Positions 7,056-13,828 of a stretch of 14,262 nucleotides of DNA are shown here, in pieces (position 1 is the first letter of the stretch; every line of letters begins with the position of its first letter). Under the pieces are notes generated by a model. The model did no database searches. It had not been told where the DNA came from and was given only the letters and a program-made list of their open reading frames with translations. Source of the DNA: Planctomycetota bacterium (lineage in GTDB: Bacteria; Planctomycetota; SZUA-567); contig JAJBTL010000339.1 in the NCBI GenBank assembly GCA_020860865.1, positions 1 to 14,262 on the forward strand. Reading direction: 5' to 3'. The translations under genes and the position numbers were made by a program.

Positions 7056-7919
7056 ATGGCACTACTCGAATGGCAGGGCCTGAAGGAAAAACTCGGCCTT
7101 CGCCCCCAAACCGAAATCCGGGAAATCGGCACCGGCCCCGGCGTCAAATGCGAAAAGTGCGCCGAAGTCCTCATGCGCGTCGACTTCGAGTCGAACCTTA
7201 ACGTCTGTCCCCTGTGCGATCACCACCACACCATCGGCGCCCTCGACCGTATCCGTTTCACCCTGGACTACGAATCATTCCAGCCGCAGGACGAGGACCT
7301 TGCCGCCATCGACATCCTCCAGTTCAACGGCATCGAGACATATACCCAGAAGCTTGAAAAAGCCCGCCGCGACACCGGCATCACCGACGCCATGGTCTCC
7401 GGGACCGGCAAATTAAAGGGCAGGGAAGTCGCCCTCGGCGTCACCGACGCCCGCTTCATGGCCGGGTCAATGGGATCGGTGGTGGGCGAACGGTTCGTCA
7501 GGCTTGTCGATACGGCGATTGAACGCGGCATCGCCATGATCGTCTTCTCCGGATCCGGCGGCGGCGCCCGCATGTACGAAGGCCTCTTTTCCCTTATGCA
7601 GATGGCGAAAACGTCCGCCGCACTGACCCGCCTCGACGAAGCGCGGCTCCCGTTCATCTCGGTGTCGACCCAGTCGACCATGGGCGGCGTCTGGGCCTCC
7701 TGGGCGGCGCTTGGCGACATCAACATCGCCGAACCGCACGCCCGTATCGGCTTTACCGGCCCCCGGGTCATCAAGACGACAATCAACGCGGAACTGCCGG
7801 AAGGTTTCCAATCCGCCGAATTCCTCTTGCAACACGGCCAGATAGACATGATTGTCCACCGCCGCGACATGCGGGACAAGCTGGCCGACATTCTCGACAA
7901 ACTTATGGGAGACAAGTGA
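7056..7919 (+). CDS. accD: Acetyl-CoA carboxylase carboxyltransferase subunit beta
   Basis: A 287-residue beta subunit of the carboxyltransferase, which with AccA moves CO2 from biotin on AccB to acetyl-CoA to make malonyl-CoA for fatty acid synthesis. It acts in the cytoplasm. The zinc ribbon C32-x2-C35 ... C51-x2-C54 is intact. The crotonase-like core runs from about 85 to 285, with SLMQMAKTSAAL (179-190), ALGDINIAEP (218-227), IGFTGPRVI (231-239) and GFQSAEFLLQHGQIDMIV (250-267). Two departures from the usual sequence stand out. The oxyanion-hole loop reads SGSGGGARM (165-173) where SASGGARM is normal, one residue longer. The usual TDPTxGGVSASFA reads TQSTMGGVWASWA (205-217). GGAG 5 nt upstream sets the start. 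accA is not in the window. Confidence 0.95.
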   Translation: MALLEWQGLKEKLGLRPQTEIREIGTGPGVKCEKCAEVLMRVDFESNLNVCPLCDHHHTIGALDRIRFTLDYESFQPQDEDLAAIDILQFNGIETYTQKLEKARRDTGITDAMVSGTGKLKGREVALGVTDARFMAGSMGSVVGERFVRLVDTAIERGIAMIVFSGSGGGARMYEGLFSLMQMAKTSAALTRLDEARLPFISVSTQSTMGGVWASWAALGDINIAEPHARIGFTGPRVIKTTINAELPEGFQSAEFLLQHGQIDMIVHRRDMRDKLADILDKLMGDK

Positions 7920-7922
7920 CGG

Positions 7923-8504
7923 ATGGAAACGAAGCGCATCGCCGTTCTGCCCGGGAGTTACGACCCCATCACCTACGGGCACCTCGACATTATCGAACGC
8001 GGGGCCGCCCTGTTTGACGAGCTGGTCGTCGCAGTCTCGGAAAACCCGGCCAAGGAACCGCTCCTCCCCCTGGAAGAACGGCTCGAACTTATCCGTCGCC
8101 TCACCCAATGCCTCGGCAACATCCGGGCCGAAATGTTTACCGGCATGACGGTGGACTTTGCCAAGAAAATCGGCGCCGAGGTCATCCTCCGGGGCATTCG
8201 TACCTTTGCCGATTTCGAGTACGAGTTCCAGCTCGCCCTCGCGAACAAGCGTAGCGGCGGCGTCGAGACGGTATTTATCATGTCATCGGCGGAACGATCG
8301 TTTATCCGCTCCTCCCTCATAAAGGAAGCAACCGCCCTCGGCGGTGACGTCTCGCCGTTTATTCCGGTGGAGGTGTTTGAAGCGTTGAAGCGGCGCCTGG
8401 CCGAGAAGAACCTGCTGGTCCGCTCCCGGGTCGGCCTGGACGGCGACGAAACGCCGGCCTTGGGAAATGAGGGGTCCGGTCTCCGTGGCGAGGTCATCGA
8501 GTAG
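7923..8504 (+). CDS. coaD: Phosphopantetheine adenylyltransferase
   Basis: A 193-residue nucleotidyltransferase that adds AMP from ATP to 4'-phosphopantetheine, the fourth step of CoA synthesis. The signature is clear: PGSYDPITYGHLDII (10-24, with the T/HxGH-type TYGH ending at H20), then RGIRTFADFEYEFQLALANK (90-109), and SFIRSSLIKEATALGGDVS (126-144), the SSxxxR/K-type ATP site with Lys at 134 where Arg is common. The family is usually about 160 residues. Here residues about 168-193 form an extra Gly-rich, acidic tail of unknown use. The ATG lies 3 nt after the accD stop, with GGGAG inside the end of accD, so the two are co-transcribed and probably translationally coupled. Confidence 0.96.
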   Translation: METKRIAVLPGSYDPITYGHLDIIERGAALFDELVVAVSENPAKEPLLPLEERLELIRRLTQCLGNIRAEMFTGMTVDFAKKIGAEVILRGIRTFADFEYEFQLALANKRSGGVETVFIMSSAERSFIRSSLIKEATALGGDVSPFIPVEVFEALKRRLAEKNLLVRSRVGLDGDETPALGNEGSGLRGEVIE

Positions 8505-8516
8505 GACGGTTACCCC

Positions 8517-9164
8517 ATGTTGATTGGCATTCTTGGCGGGACCTTCAATCCGCCTCACCGCGCCCACCTGAAACTGGCCGAGACAGTGCTTGAACTCGGC
8601 CTGGTGGAGCGCGTGTGTTTCATTCCCGCCGCCATCCCTCCGCACAAGGTCATCCAGTGCCGGACCACGCCGGAGACGCGCCTTGCCATGACCCGCCTCC
8701 TCGCCGGAGACGATCCGCGCCTCTCCGTCGACCCGATTGAACTGTCCCGGTCCGGACCGAGTTACAGCCTGGACACGGTGCGGGAGCTCATGGACACAAA
8801 CCCGGACAACCGCTACCGCCTCATCATCGGGTCGGACATGGCGAAGACGTTCTCGTCCTGGCTCGGCTACAAGGATCTTCTCCGTCTCGCTCCACCGCTC
8901 GTCGCCGAACGTCCCGACGATCGCTTCGCGAGTGACAGCGATTTCATCGGCCTCACGCCGGAAGAACTGGCGGTCATGAAGTCGGGCCGGTTTTCCATGC
9001 CCCCGATGGCGGTCAACAGCACCCTCGTCCGGAGCCTTCTCCAGGACAACGCCGACGATGCGGCCTTGCTTCCCTATTTGACCGAGGAGGTCCTCAAGTA
9101 TATCCGGAAGAACAACCTGTACGGGAAGGACGACTGCGCGGACGGCGGCGTCACGGCCGGGTAG
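8517..9164 (+). CDS. nadD: Nicotinate-nucleotide adenylyltransferase
   Basis: A 215-residue enzyme that converts nicotinate mononucleotide and ATP to deamido-NAD in NAD synthesis. Motifs: ILGGTFNPPHRAHL (5-18) with the paired histidines H14 and H17, PPHK (41-44), GPSYSLDTV (80-88), IGSDM (104-108), SWLGYKDLL (114-122) and NSTLVRSLL (167-175), the variant of the usual SSTxIR with Asn at the first position. The C-terminus (about 204-215) is a short Gly/Asp tail. It starts 12 nt after the coaD stop with AGGA overlapping that stop, so it is the third gene of the operon. CoaD and NadD share one fold but the second motif (S-W-L-G-Y) and the D-rich NMN loop separate them. A bidirectional terminator follows 35 nt after the stop. 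Confidence 0.95.
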   Translation: MLIGILGGTFNPPHRAHLKLAETVLELGLVERVCFIPAAIPPHKVIQCRTTPETRLAMTRLLAGDDPRLSVDPIELSRSGPSYSLDTVRELMDTNPDNRYRLIIGSDMAKTFSSWLGYKDLLRLAPPLVAERPDDRFASDSDFIGLTPEELAVMKSGRFSMPPMAVNSTLVRSLLQDNADDAALLPYLTEEVLKYIRKNNLYGKDDCADGGVTAG

Positions 9165-9198
9165 TCGCGTCAGATACCCCGCGCTTTGGCATCACTAA

Positions 9199-9231
9199 AA
9201 AAATCCCTGTCTCAGGCGGACAGGGATTTTT
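9199..9231. terminator. Bidirectional intrinsic terminator between nadD and the lipoprotein gene
   Basis: A 13-bp perfect stem (AAAAATCCCTGTC / GACAGGGATTTTT) with a 7-nt loop has A-runs on the left and T-runs on the right. It serves the plus-strand accD-coaD-nadD operon and, 35 nt past its stop, the minus-strand gene ending at 9266. Confidence 0.92.
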
Positions 9232-9265
9232 CAATGCCGGGATTCTTGTCGGACCGGTTAACCAA

Positions 9266-9745
9266 TCAATACCCAGGATTGTTCAGCCGACCCTTGAGGA
9301 GCAGGTCGTTTTTGTCGACGTTATCAATTTGAATCTCCACCTGCGAGCCGCCCCGGGTCTGTTTGACAATGGCAATGAGCTTTTCCTCGCCCTTGTCGAA
9401 ATAGAGGACGCGGAAGTCGTGGCCGCGTTCGGTTCTCACCAGGTTCCAGCCGTGATTGGGCAGTTCCCGACGGTAGAAATCGAGGGCGGCGCCCCAATCC
9501 AGGTAGCCTTCGTAGACGAGGATGCCGTTCCGGAACAGCGATCCCTGGAACGAATACGACAAGTCCCGCCGGAGATCATACTCCGCCGGTATGGGAATAT
9601 CCGCGAACTGCACGTCCCGGTACAGGCTGACATCGCCCTGGCGGCTGCCCGGACCGACCGTGACCCACTCCGGCGGCGCCTGTTCGCAACCGGCGGAGGA
9701 GAGGAGAAGTCCCGTCAGGAGCAGGGCGCTTCGAACCACTTTCAT
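9266..9745 (-). CDS. Lipoprotein of unknown function, 159 aa
   Basis: A 159-residue predicted lipoprotein with hydrophobic core LLLTGLLLSS and lipobox SAGC (C20). The mature part is a compact alpha/beta domain: IPIPAEYDL (about 53-61), a strand-rich SYSFQGSLFRNGILVYEGYLDWGAA-like stretch (quoted in part), then FYRRELPNHGWNLVRTERG (about 91-109), a form seen in small exported proteins with a 'YxG ... FYxxxMPxxGW' pattern, and a final 'LIAIVKQTRGGSQVEIQI' strand pair. I cannot name the family with confidence. The start at 9745 is chosen because GAGGAG lies 7 nt upstream and it places the lipobox correctly. The ORF extends to 9856 without a ribosome site, and the extra N-terminus does not look like a signal. 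An extended -10 box lies about 140 nt upstream. Confidence 0.78.
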   Translation of the reverse strand: MKVVRSALLLTGLLLSSAGCEQAPPEWVTVGPGSRQGDVSLYRDVQFADIPIPAEYDLRRDLSYSFQGSLFRNGILVYEGYLDWGAALDFYRRELPNHGWNLVRTERGHDFRVLYFDKGEEKLIAIVKQTRGGSQVEIQIDNVDKNDLLLKGRLNNPGY

Positions 9746-9826
9746 GCTGTCGCTCCTCGTTTCGAGAATGGACCACACCCGATATACCAAAGCCACTTTA
9801 ACTTTCGGGAAACGTTTATCCCAAGC

Positions 9827-9884
9827 CTGAAGCGCGCATGAAGGGTACGGGATCAAATAGCTGAATTTTCAGCGCGCGCTTCAG
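9827..9884. repeat. Nested inverted repeats in the lipoprotein leader
   Basis: CTGAAGCGCGC (9827-9837) and GCGCGCTTCAG (9874-9884) form an 11-bp perfect inverted repeat. Within it GCTGAA (9860-9865) and TTCAGC (9868-9873) form a second, 6-bp one with a 2-nt centre. All share a CTGAA/TTCAG core. They overlap the expected start of transcription of the lipoprotein gene. No T-run follows, so it is not a terminator. It could be an operator. Confidence 0.45.
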
Positions 9885-9891
9885 TATACCA
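9883..9891 (-). promoter_or_regulatory. Extended -10 promoter candidate for the 159-aa lipoprotein
   Basis: On the minus strand TGGTATACT fits TGnTATAAT with one mismatch. A good -35 is not visible, as is common for extended -10 sites. The start would be near 9876, giving a leader of about 130 nt that contains the inverted repeats at 9827-9884. Confidence 0.38.
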
Positions 9892-10082
9892 CCGTAACCA
9901 TACGGCAAAGGCGACTTCCGCCGCCACGGGAGAATACCATATTAGTATCGACGGAAGAGGCGGGAAAGGCACAGGAAAAATTCCGGAGCCGTGGTAAACC
10001 TCACTTCAGGCGTGGTGAATCGCGGTGATGACGACAGCGCGACGGCGGGATTGTCTGGGGCGGCGGCTGTCGAGAAGAATCA

Positions 10083-12674
10083 CTACGTGTCGCCGTGGGT
10101 CGTGTACATGCGGATGGTCTGGACAAGTTCCGTCGGGTTTATGGGTTTGGCGACGTGGCTGTCCATCCCGGCCCGGATGCAGTTTTCCCGATCGCCAATC
10201 ATGGCGCTCGCCGTCAGGGCGATAATGGCCAGGTGGCTGCCGTCACCCTTGGCCGCCTCGATTTCCCGGATGGCCCGCGTCGCCTCGAACCCGTCCATCT
10301 CCGGCATCTGGCAGTCCATGAGGACGACGTCGTAGGACGACTGCTTCACTTTTTCCAACGCTTCCCTGCCGTTCCCGGCAATGTCGACGTCGTAGCCGTA
10401 TTTGACCAATATCCCCTTCGCCACCTTCTGGTTAACGATATTGTCCTCGGCCAGGAGGACGTGGATGCCGAGGCCGAGGGTTGATTCGTCGTCCTTCTTC
10501 GGGTTGAGGGTGACGAGCCGCGTCGAACTCCGCTGCTGCCGTTTTCCCGCCCGGTAGGCCTGGTTCAGGCCGTGGTACAGTTGCATGCGCCAGAGCGGTT
10601 TGACGAGGAGGAGATCGTAGGTCGTTCCCGGGTTCGGCCGTGGCAACTCTTCCGCCGCGGCCGGATACGACGTAATCACCACCACCGCCTCACTCTGATC
10701 CCGGGCGTCCCGCAGTTCCCGGACCAGTTGCATTGTCTCGCCGCCGAAGATGTTCGGGATAAGGACAAGCGGGTTGGCGTCCGGGTCCATGGTCGACAGC
10801 CGGTGGAGAAGGGCGTCCTGGTCCTCCACCTCGGTGACGACAAAACCCATCGACCGGAGCAGGGTGGCGAGGAGTTCCCTGAGGCCCTGGTGCGGCTCGT
10901 AGACGATGGCCGGGCTGCCGGCCCAGACGTCCTGCCTGAGGTCGAACAATTGCGTGTCCGGTTTGACGTTCGGCAGGCCCAGGGTGATGGTGAAGGTCGA
11001 GCCTTCGCCCGGTTCGCTGGTCAAGGTCAGGTCGCCGCCCATGAGGGTGGTGAGGCTTTTACAAATGGCCAGGCCAAGACCGGTGCCGCCGTAGCGGCGG
11101 GAAGTGTTGGAGTCGGCCTGTTCGAATTTTTCGAAAATCCGCTCCTGCATCTCCGGATCGATGCCGATACCGGTGTCGATAACCTTGATAACGTAGTTGG
11201 TGCGGTTTGAACCGGTATCGATTTCGCCGCCGATACGAATCCATACCGTGCCGTGCTGGGTGAACTTGACCGCGTTCGAAACGAGGTTGAGGATAAGCTG
11301 CCGCACTCGGATCATGTCGCCGACCACATGGGTGGGGAGGCCGGGCTCGTAGTCGAATATGAGTTCGTTCTCCCGCTCCTCGGCCCGGGCCGAGAGGAGG
11401 CGGAGGCACTCCGCCGCCGTGGCCTGGAGATCGAACGGCGCTTCCTCTATGACCATCTTTCCGGCTTCTATCTTCGTGAAGTCGAGGATGTCATTGATGA
11501 TGGTGAGAAGGCTGGAGGCGGAAGTCTTGATAATGTCCGAATACTCCCGCTGTTCCTCGGTGAGGCGGGTCCGGGACAGGAGATCGACCATGCCGATAAT
11601 GCCGTTCATCGGGGTCCGGATTTCGTGGGACATGTTGGCGAGGAACTCGCTTTTCGACTGGTTGGCGCGTTCGGCGTCGCGCTTGGCCTTTTCCATTTCG
11701 TCGACATAATAGCGGAGGCGTTTTTCCTCCTGGCGGCGTCGGGCCCGGGCCATCAGGGCGAAGAGGATGTAACTGGCTGCCAAAAGGATAATCGCCGTCA
11801 GGGCGACGCCACGGAAATAGAGGGACGGGGCATACCGGCGCATCGGGCTGACAGCGGCGATAAAACCGCCCGGCAGGTGGGCGACGCCGTATTCGCTGTC
11901 CTTGCCGGCCTGAATGACGGAATGGAGCGGTTCGCGGCTGGCGGTCCGTTCCGGAGTGTGCCAGATGGAAGCGGACAGGGCGGTACGGAGATCCGGTGAG
12001 GTAAGGAATTCCCCGTTGGCGTGGATCGGATAGCCGTCCCGGGACAGGAGGTACACCGGCGTCTCCCCGGTCCGGCCACGGGAAAGTATGGTATCGATGG
12101 AGAAGAGGGCGCTTAGCCACGCTTCCGCCACGCCGGCCTCATTCCTGAACGCCCGCGTCGTCACCACCAGGTATGGCGTCCGGGTGGCGGGATGGACAAA
12201 GAAGCGGACGCCGGACGAGAGGACAAGGCGGCTGTCGTCCAGGCGGTTCAGGATGGAATGGGTGGAAAAATCGGGCGGATTGCCGTTGTCCGAGGCGGCC
12301 AGGGCATAGCCCAGGGGATCGGTGACCAGGCATATTTCCGCTTCCGATAATGTGGCGAACAGGTTCAGCATGGCGGTGAGGGAGGCGTTCCCGGGTTCGA
12401 CTCCGCCCTGATCCCGGCCGGGCGAGCCGACGACGGCGGTGACATTTTCGACCGCGGCCGAGGCGGCGCCCAGTCTGTCGCAGAAGTGCCGGATACGACG
12501 GGAGAAAGCCTCCGCATGGTTGATCGCGCCTTGGACCGCCATCTCCCGCTGCCGGTTGACAATATCAACCCAAATCAGCGCGATAAGAAGCGCGGCGACC
12601 ACAAGAACCGTTGCGGTGGCGAGGCCGGGCGAGGCGCTTGTCTTTGCCGTATCGGGTTGCTTGTTATCGGACAT
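10083..12674 (-). CDS. Membrane hybrid sensor histidine kinase with two receiver domains (BarA-like layout)
   Basis: An 863-residue sensor kinase. TM1 is at about 18-36, a large extracytoplasmic sensor spans about 40-285 (two-lobed, dCACHE-like by length), TM2 is about 288-307, then a short basic coiled linker. HisKA follows with H350 in NMSHEIRTPMNG. The ATPase domain has N467 (LNLVSNAVKFT), DTGIGI (500-505) and GGTGLGL (529-535). Next comes a degenerate receiver (about 586-705): it keeps K692 but has PN (640-641) where the phosphoacceptor Asp is expected. The last domain (about 737-858) is an intact receiver with E743/D744, D787 (LMDCQMPEMDG), T821 and K843. There is no Hpt domain, so a separate phosphotransfer protein is needed for relay. 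No response regulator lies next to it. No Shine-Dalgarno is visible before the ATG. Stimulus and output unknown. Confidence 0.93.
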   Translation of the reverse strand: MSDNKQPDTAKTSASPGLATATVLVVAALLIALIWVDIVNRQREMAVQGAINHAEAFSRRIRHFCDRLGAASAAVENVTAVVGSPGRDQGGVEPGNASLTAMLNLFATLSEAEICLVTDPLGYALAASDNGNPPDFSTHSILNRLDDSRLVLSSGVRFFVHPATRTPYLVVTTRAFRNEAGVAEAWLSALFSIDTILSRGRTGETPVYLLSRDGYPIHANGEFLTSPDLRTALSASIWHTPERTASREPLHSVIQAGKDSEYGVAHLPGGFIAAVSPMRRYAPSLYFRGVALTAIILLAASYILFALMARARRRQEEKRLRYYVDEMEKAKRDAERANQSKSEFLANMSHEIRTPMNGIIGMVDLLSRTRLTEEQREYSDIIKTSASSLLTIINDILDFTKIEAGKMVIEEAPFDLQATAAECLRLLSARAEERENELIFDYEPGLPTHVVGDMIRVRQLILNLVSNAVKFTQHGTVWIRIGGEIDTGSNRTNYVIKVIDTGIGIDPEMQERIFEKFEQADSNTSRRYGGTGLGLAICKSLTTLMGGDLTLTSEPGEGSTFTITLGLPNVKPDTQLFDLRQDVWAGSPAIVYEPHQGLRELLATLLRSMGFVVTEVEDQDALLHRLSTMDPDANPLVLIPNIFGGETMQLVRELRDARDQSEAVVVITSYPAAAEELPRPNPGTTYDLLLVKPLWRMQLYHGLNQAYRAGKRQQRSSTRLVTLNPKKDDESTLGLGIHVLLAEDNIVNQKVAKGILVKYGYDVDIAGNGREALEKVKQSSYDVVLMDCQMPEMDGFEATRAIREIEAAKGDGSHLAIIALTASAMIGDRENCIRAGMDSHVAKPINPTELVQTIRMYTTHGDT

Positions 12675-12726
12675 AAGTCACGTTCAAATGAGGAGAGGTG
12701 GCCGCCTTGTCGACGTCATGAACGGC

Positions 12727-12757
12727 GTATAACACGCACGCCTCCGGTCGCTGTAAA
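12727..12757 (-). promoter_or_regulatory. Weak promoter candidate for the hybrid kinase gene
   Basis: On the minus strand TTTACA (12752-12757, 5 of 6) and TTATAC (12727-12732) are 19 bp apart, a long spacer. It would give a leader of about 48 nt. Listed as a candidate only. Confidence 0.28.
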
Positions 12758-13562
12758 CGCGCCGTGGAGTACCGTTAGCTAAAAGGTATAATGCACAATT
12801 GAGAGTATGGTAGTCGACGGAAAATATTGTAGTGCATCAGCGACGGGAACGCAAGAAAGAATATGGTAAATAGCGTATGTGTAGAATTCAAACCAGACAG
12901 TATCCAAAGCTATGGATTGCATGATGTTATGGGGGACGGTAACATCGTTAAGGTAGTTCCGTTGATTCGTGTAACCTTATTTCTCGCGAACAAACCGGAC
13001 AATCGGTGCAAACGTTGCAACCGAAAGCGGGCACAAACGGATTTTCTATCCATTTTTAGAAATCCATAAAACGCCGGGTAACTGGTGGTGTATCCATTTC
13101 CACTCTCATGTAACGACCCTACTACGCGGTATCATCCTCACCGGTGAGGTGAGGCGATGCCCTGGTAACGGGACACACTATGCGACCATGTATCAGGACT
13201 GCCGGGTGACTGGAGGATATATGATGGACTTCGAAGGTTTGGGGTGTACTGACACGAGTGCAGTGGAGCAATTTTTCGTCATCTTTTGTTCTGGGCGGGT
13301 TTGGCTTTTCTGCGGCGATATGGTTGCCTATTAGCCTAAAAAAGACGAGGGAAGCACAGGGCAAAGAGGGCGGAAAAAACGTCCAAATGACTCGTGTCAG
13401 AACAATTTCGTAATGGGTGGAATTCGATTATCCGAGGCGCCGTGGTAAAAAACGAAACATTACGGGAAGCGAGGACCATTGACACCACTGTCATGAGGGG
13501 GAGGCTTATCGGTGGTCTCTCGATCTTCCGGAAGATTTGATGGCTCTTCGCAAGACGCGCTT

Positions 13563-13727
13563 AGAACCTATCCCACTATCAATACGCGGGGCGTCTTTCT
13601 GCCCTGGTGCCTAAGCTGCTTCGTTGCCGCTCCGCCGCAATGGAACTCGCATTGCCTTGTCTCGGTCCCTCGCATCTCAATTACCAGGACCAACATCCGC
13701 TCCACGTTTGATAGCGGGATAGACTCT
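13563..13727. repeat. Imperfect palindrome of about 160 bp (MITE-like or hairpin RNA element)
   Basis: Outer arms CTATCCCACTATCAA (13568-13582) and TTGATAGCGGGATAG (13708-13722) are inverted copies with one mismatch in 15. A middle pair CCTGGT / ACCAGG (13603-13608, 13683-13688) and an inner pair GCAATG / CATTGC (13637-13642, 13650-13655) share the same centre, near 13645, within 1-2 bp. The sequence between these pairs is also partly complementary. Such a full-length palindrome is typical of non-autonomous miniature inverted-repeat elements. No transposase and no clear target duplication are visible. Confidence 0.6.
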
Positions 13728-13763
13728 TGGGTCCGCATTATCATATCGTAAAACTGGTGCTGG

Positions 13764-13801
13764 TAAAAAAGCGAGGCCCCTGATAAACAGGGACCTCGCT
13801 T
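13764..13801 (-). terminator. Intrinsic terminator of the repeat-protein gene
   Basis: On the minus strand a stem of 7 bp (AGCGAGG / CCTCGCT) plus 5 bp (CCCTG / CAGGG) with one mismatch and a 5-nt loop is followed by a run of six T (13765-13770). It lies 27 nt past the stop of the gene at 13829. Confidence 0.87.
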
Positions 13802-13828
13802 GAATGATGCAACTGTATTTCGGTACTA

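Larger units (their letters stand above)
12675..13764. other. About 1.1 kb without a convincing gene
   Basis: This stretch looks less GC-rich and less codon-biased than its neighbours. The open frames (61-80 codons) on either strand show no recognisable domain, weak or no ribosome sites and irregular composition. Visible structure: a TATAAT box at 12787-12792 (+) without a -35; a perfect 14-bp palindrome CCTCACCGGTGAGG at 13136-13149; a weak inverted repeat CGTAATG/CATTACG at 13409-13415 and 13458-13464; and the large imperfect palindrome at 13563-13727. It may be decayed mobile DNA, an unrecognised non-coding RNA locus, or a small-protein locus. No tRNA or rRNA pattern is seen. Confidence 0.6.

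Noticed and set aside
6812..7174. 120-codon minus-strand open frame
   Set aside because: It overlaps the accD promoter and accD itself, has no domain and no plausible ribosome site.
8424..8504. CoaD C-terminal tail as a frameshifted fusion
   Set aside because: The tail stays in frame up to a stop that is correctly spaced from nadD, with normal codon style. It is more simply a variable extension.
12863..13069. 68-codon plus-strand frame downstream of a TATAAT box
   Set aside because: No domain, weak ribosome site, no -35 for the box. A real small gene cannot be excluded, but the sequence does not support it.
13149..13334. 61-codon plus-strand and 80-codon minus-strand frames (13122-13364)
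   Set aside because: They overlap each other on opposite strands and show no conserved-looking pattern or ribosome site.
13512..13751. 79-codon plus-strand frame as a transposase remnant
   Set aside because: The frame runs through the palindrome and its translation shows no transposase motif. The element looks non-coding.
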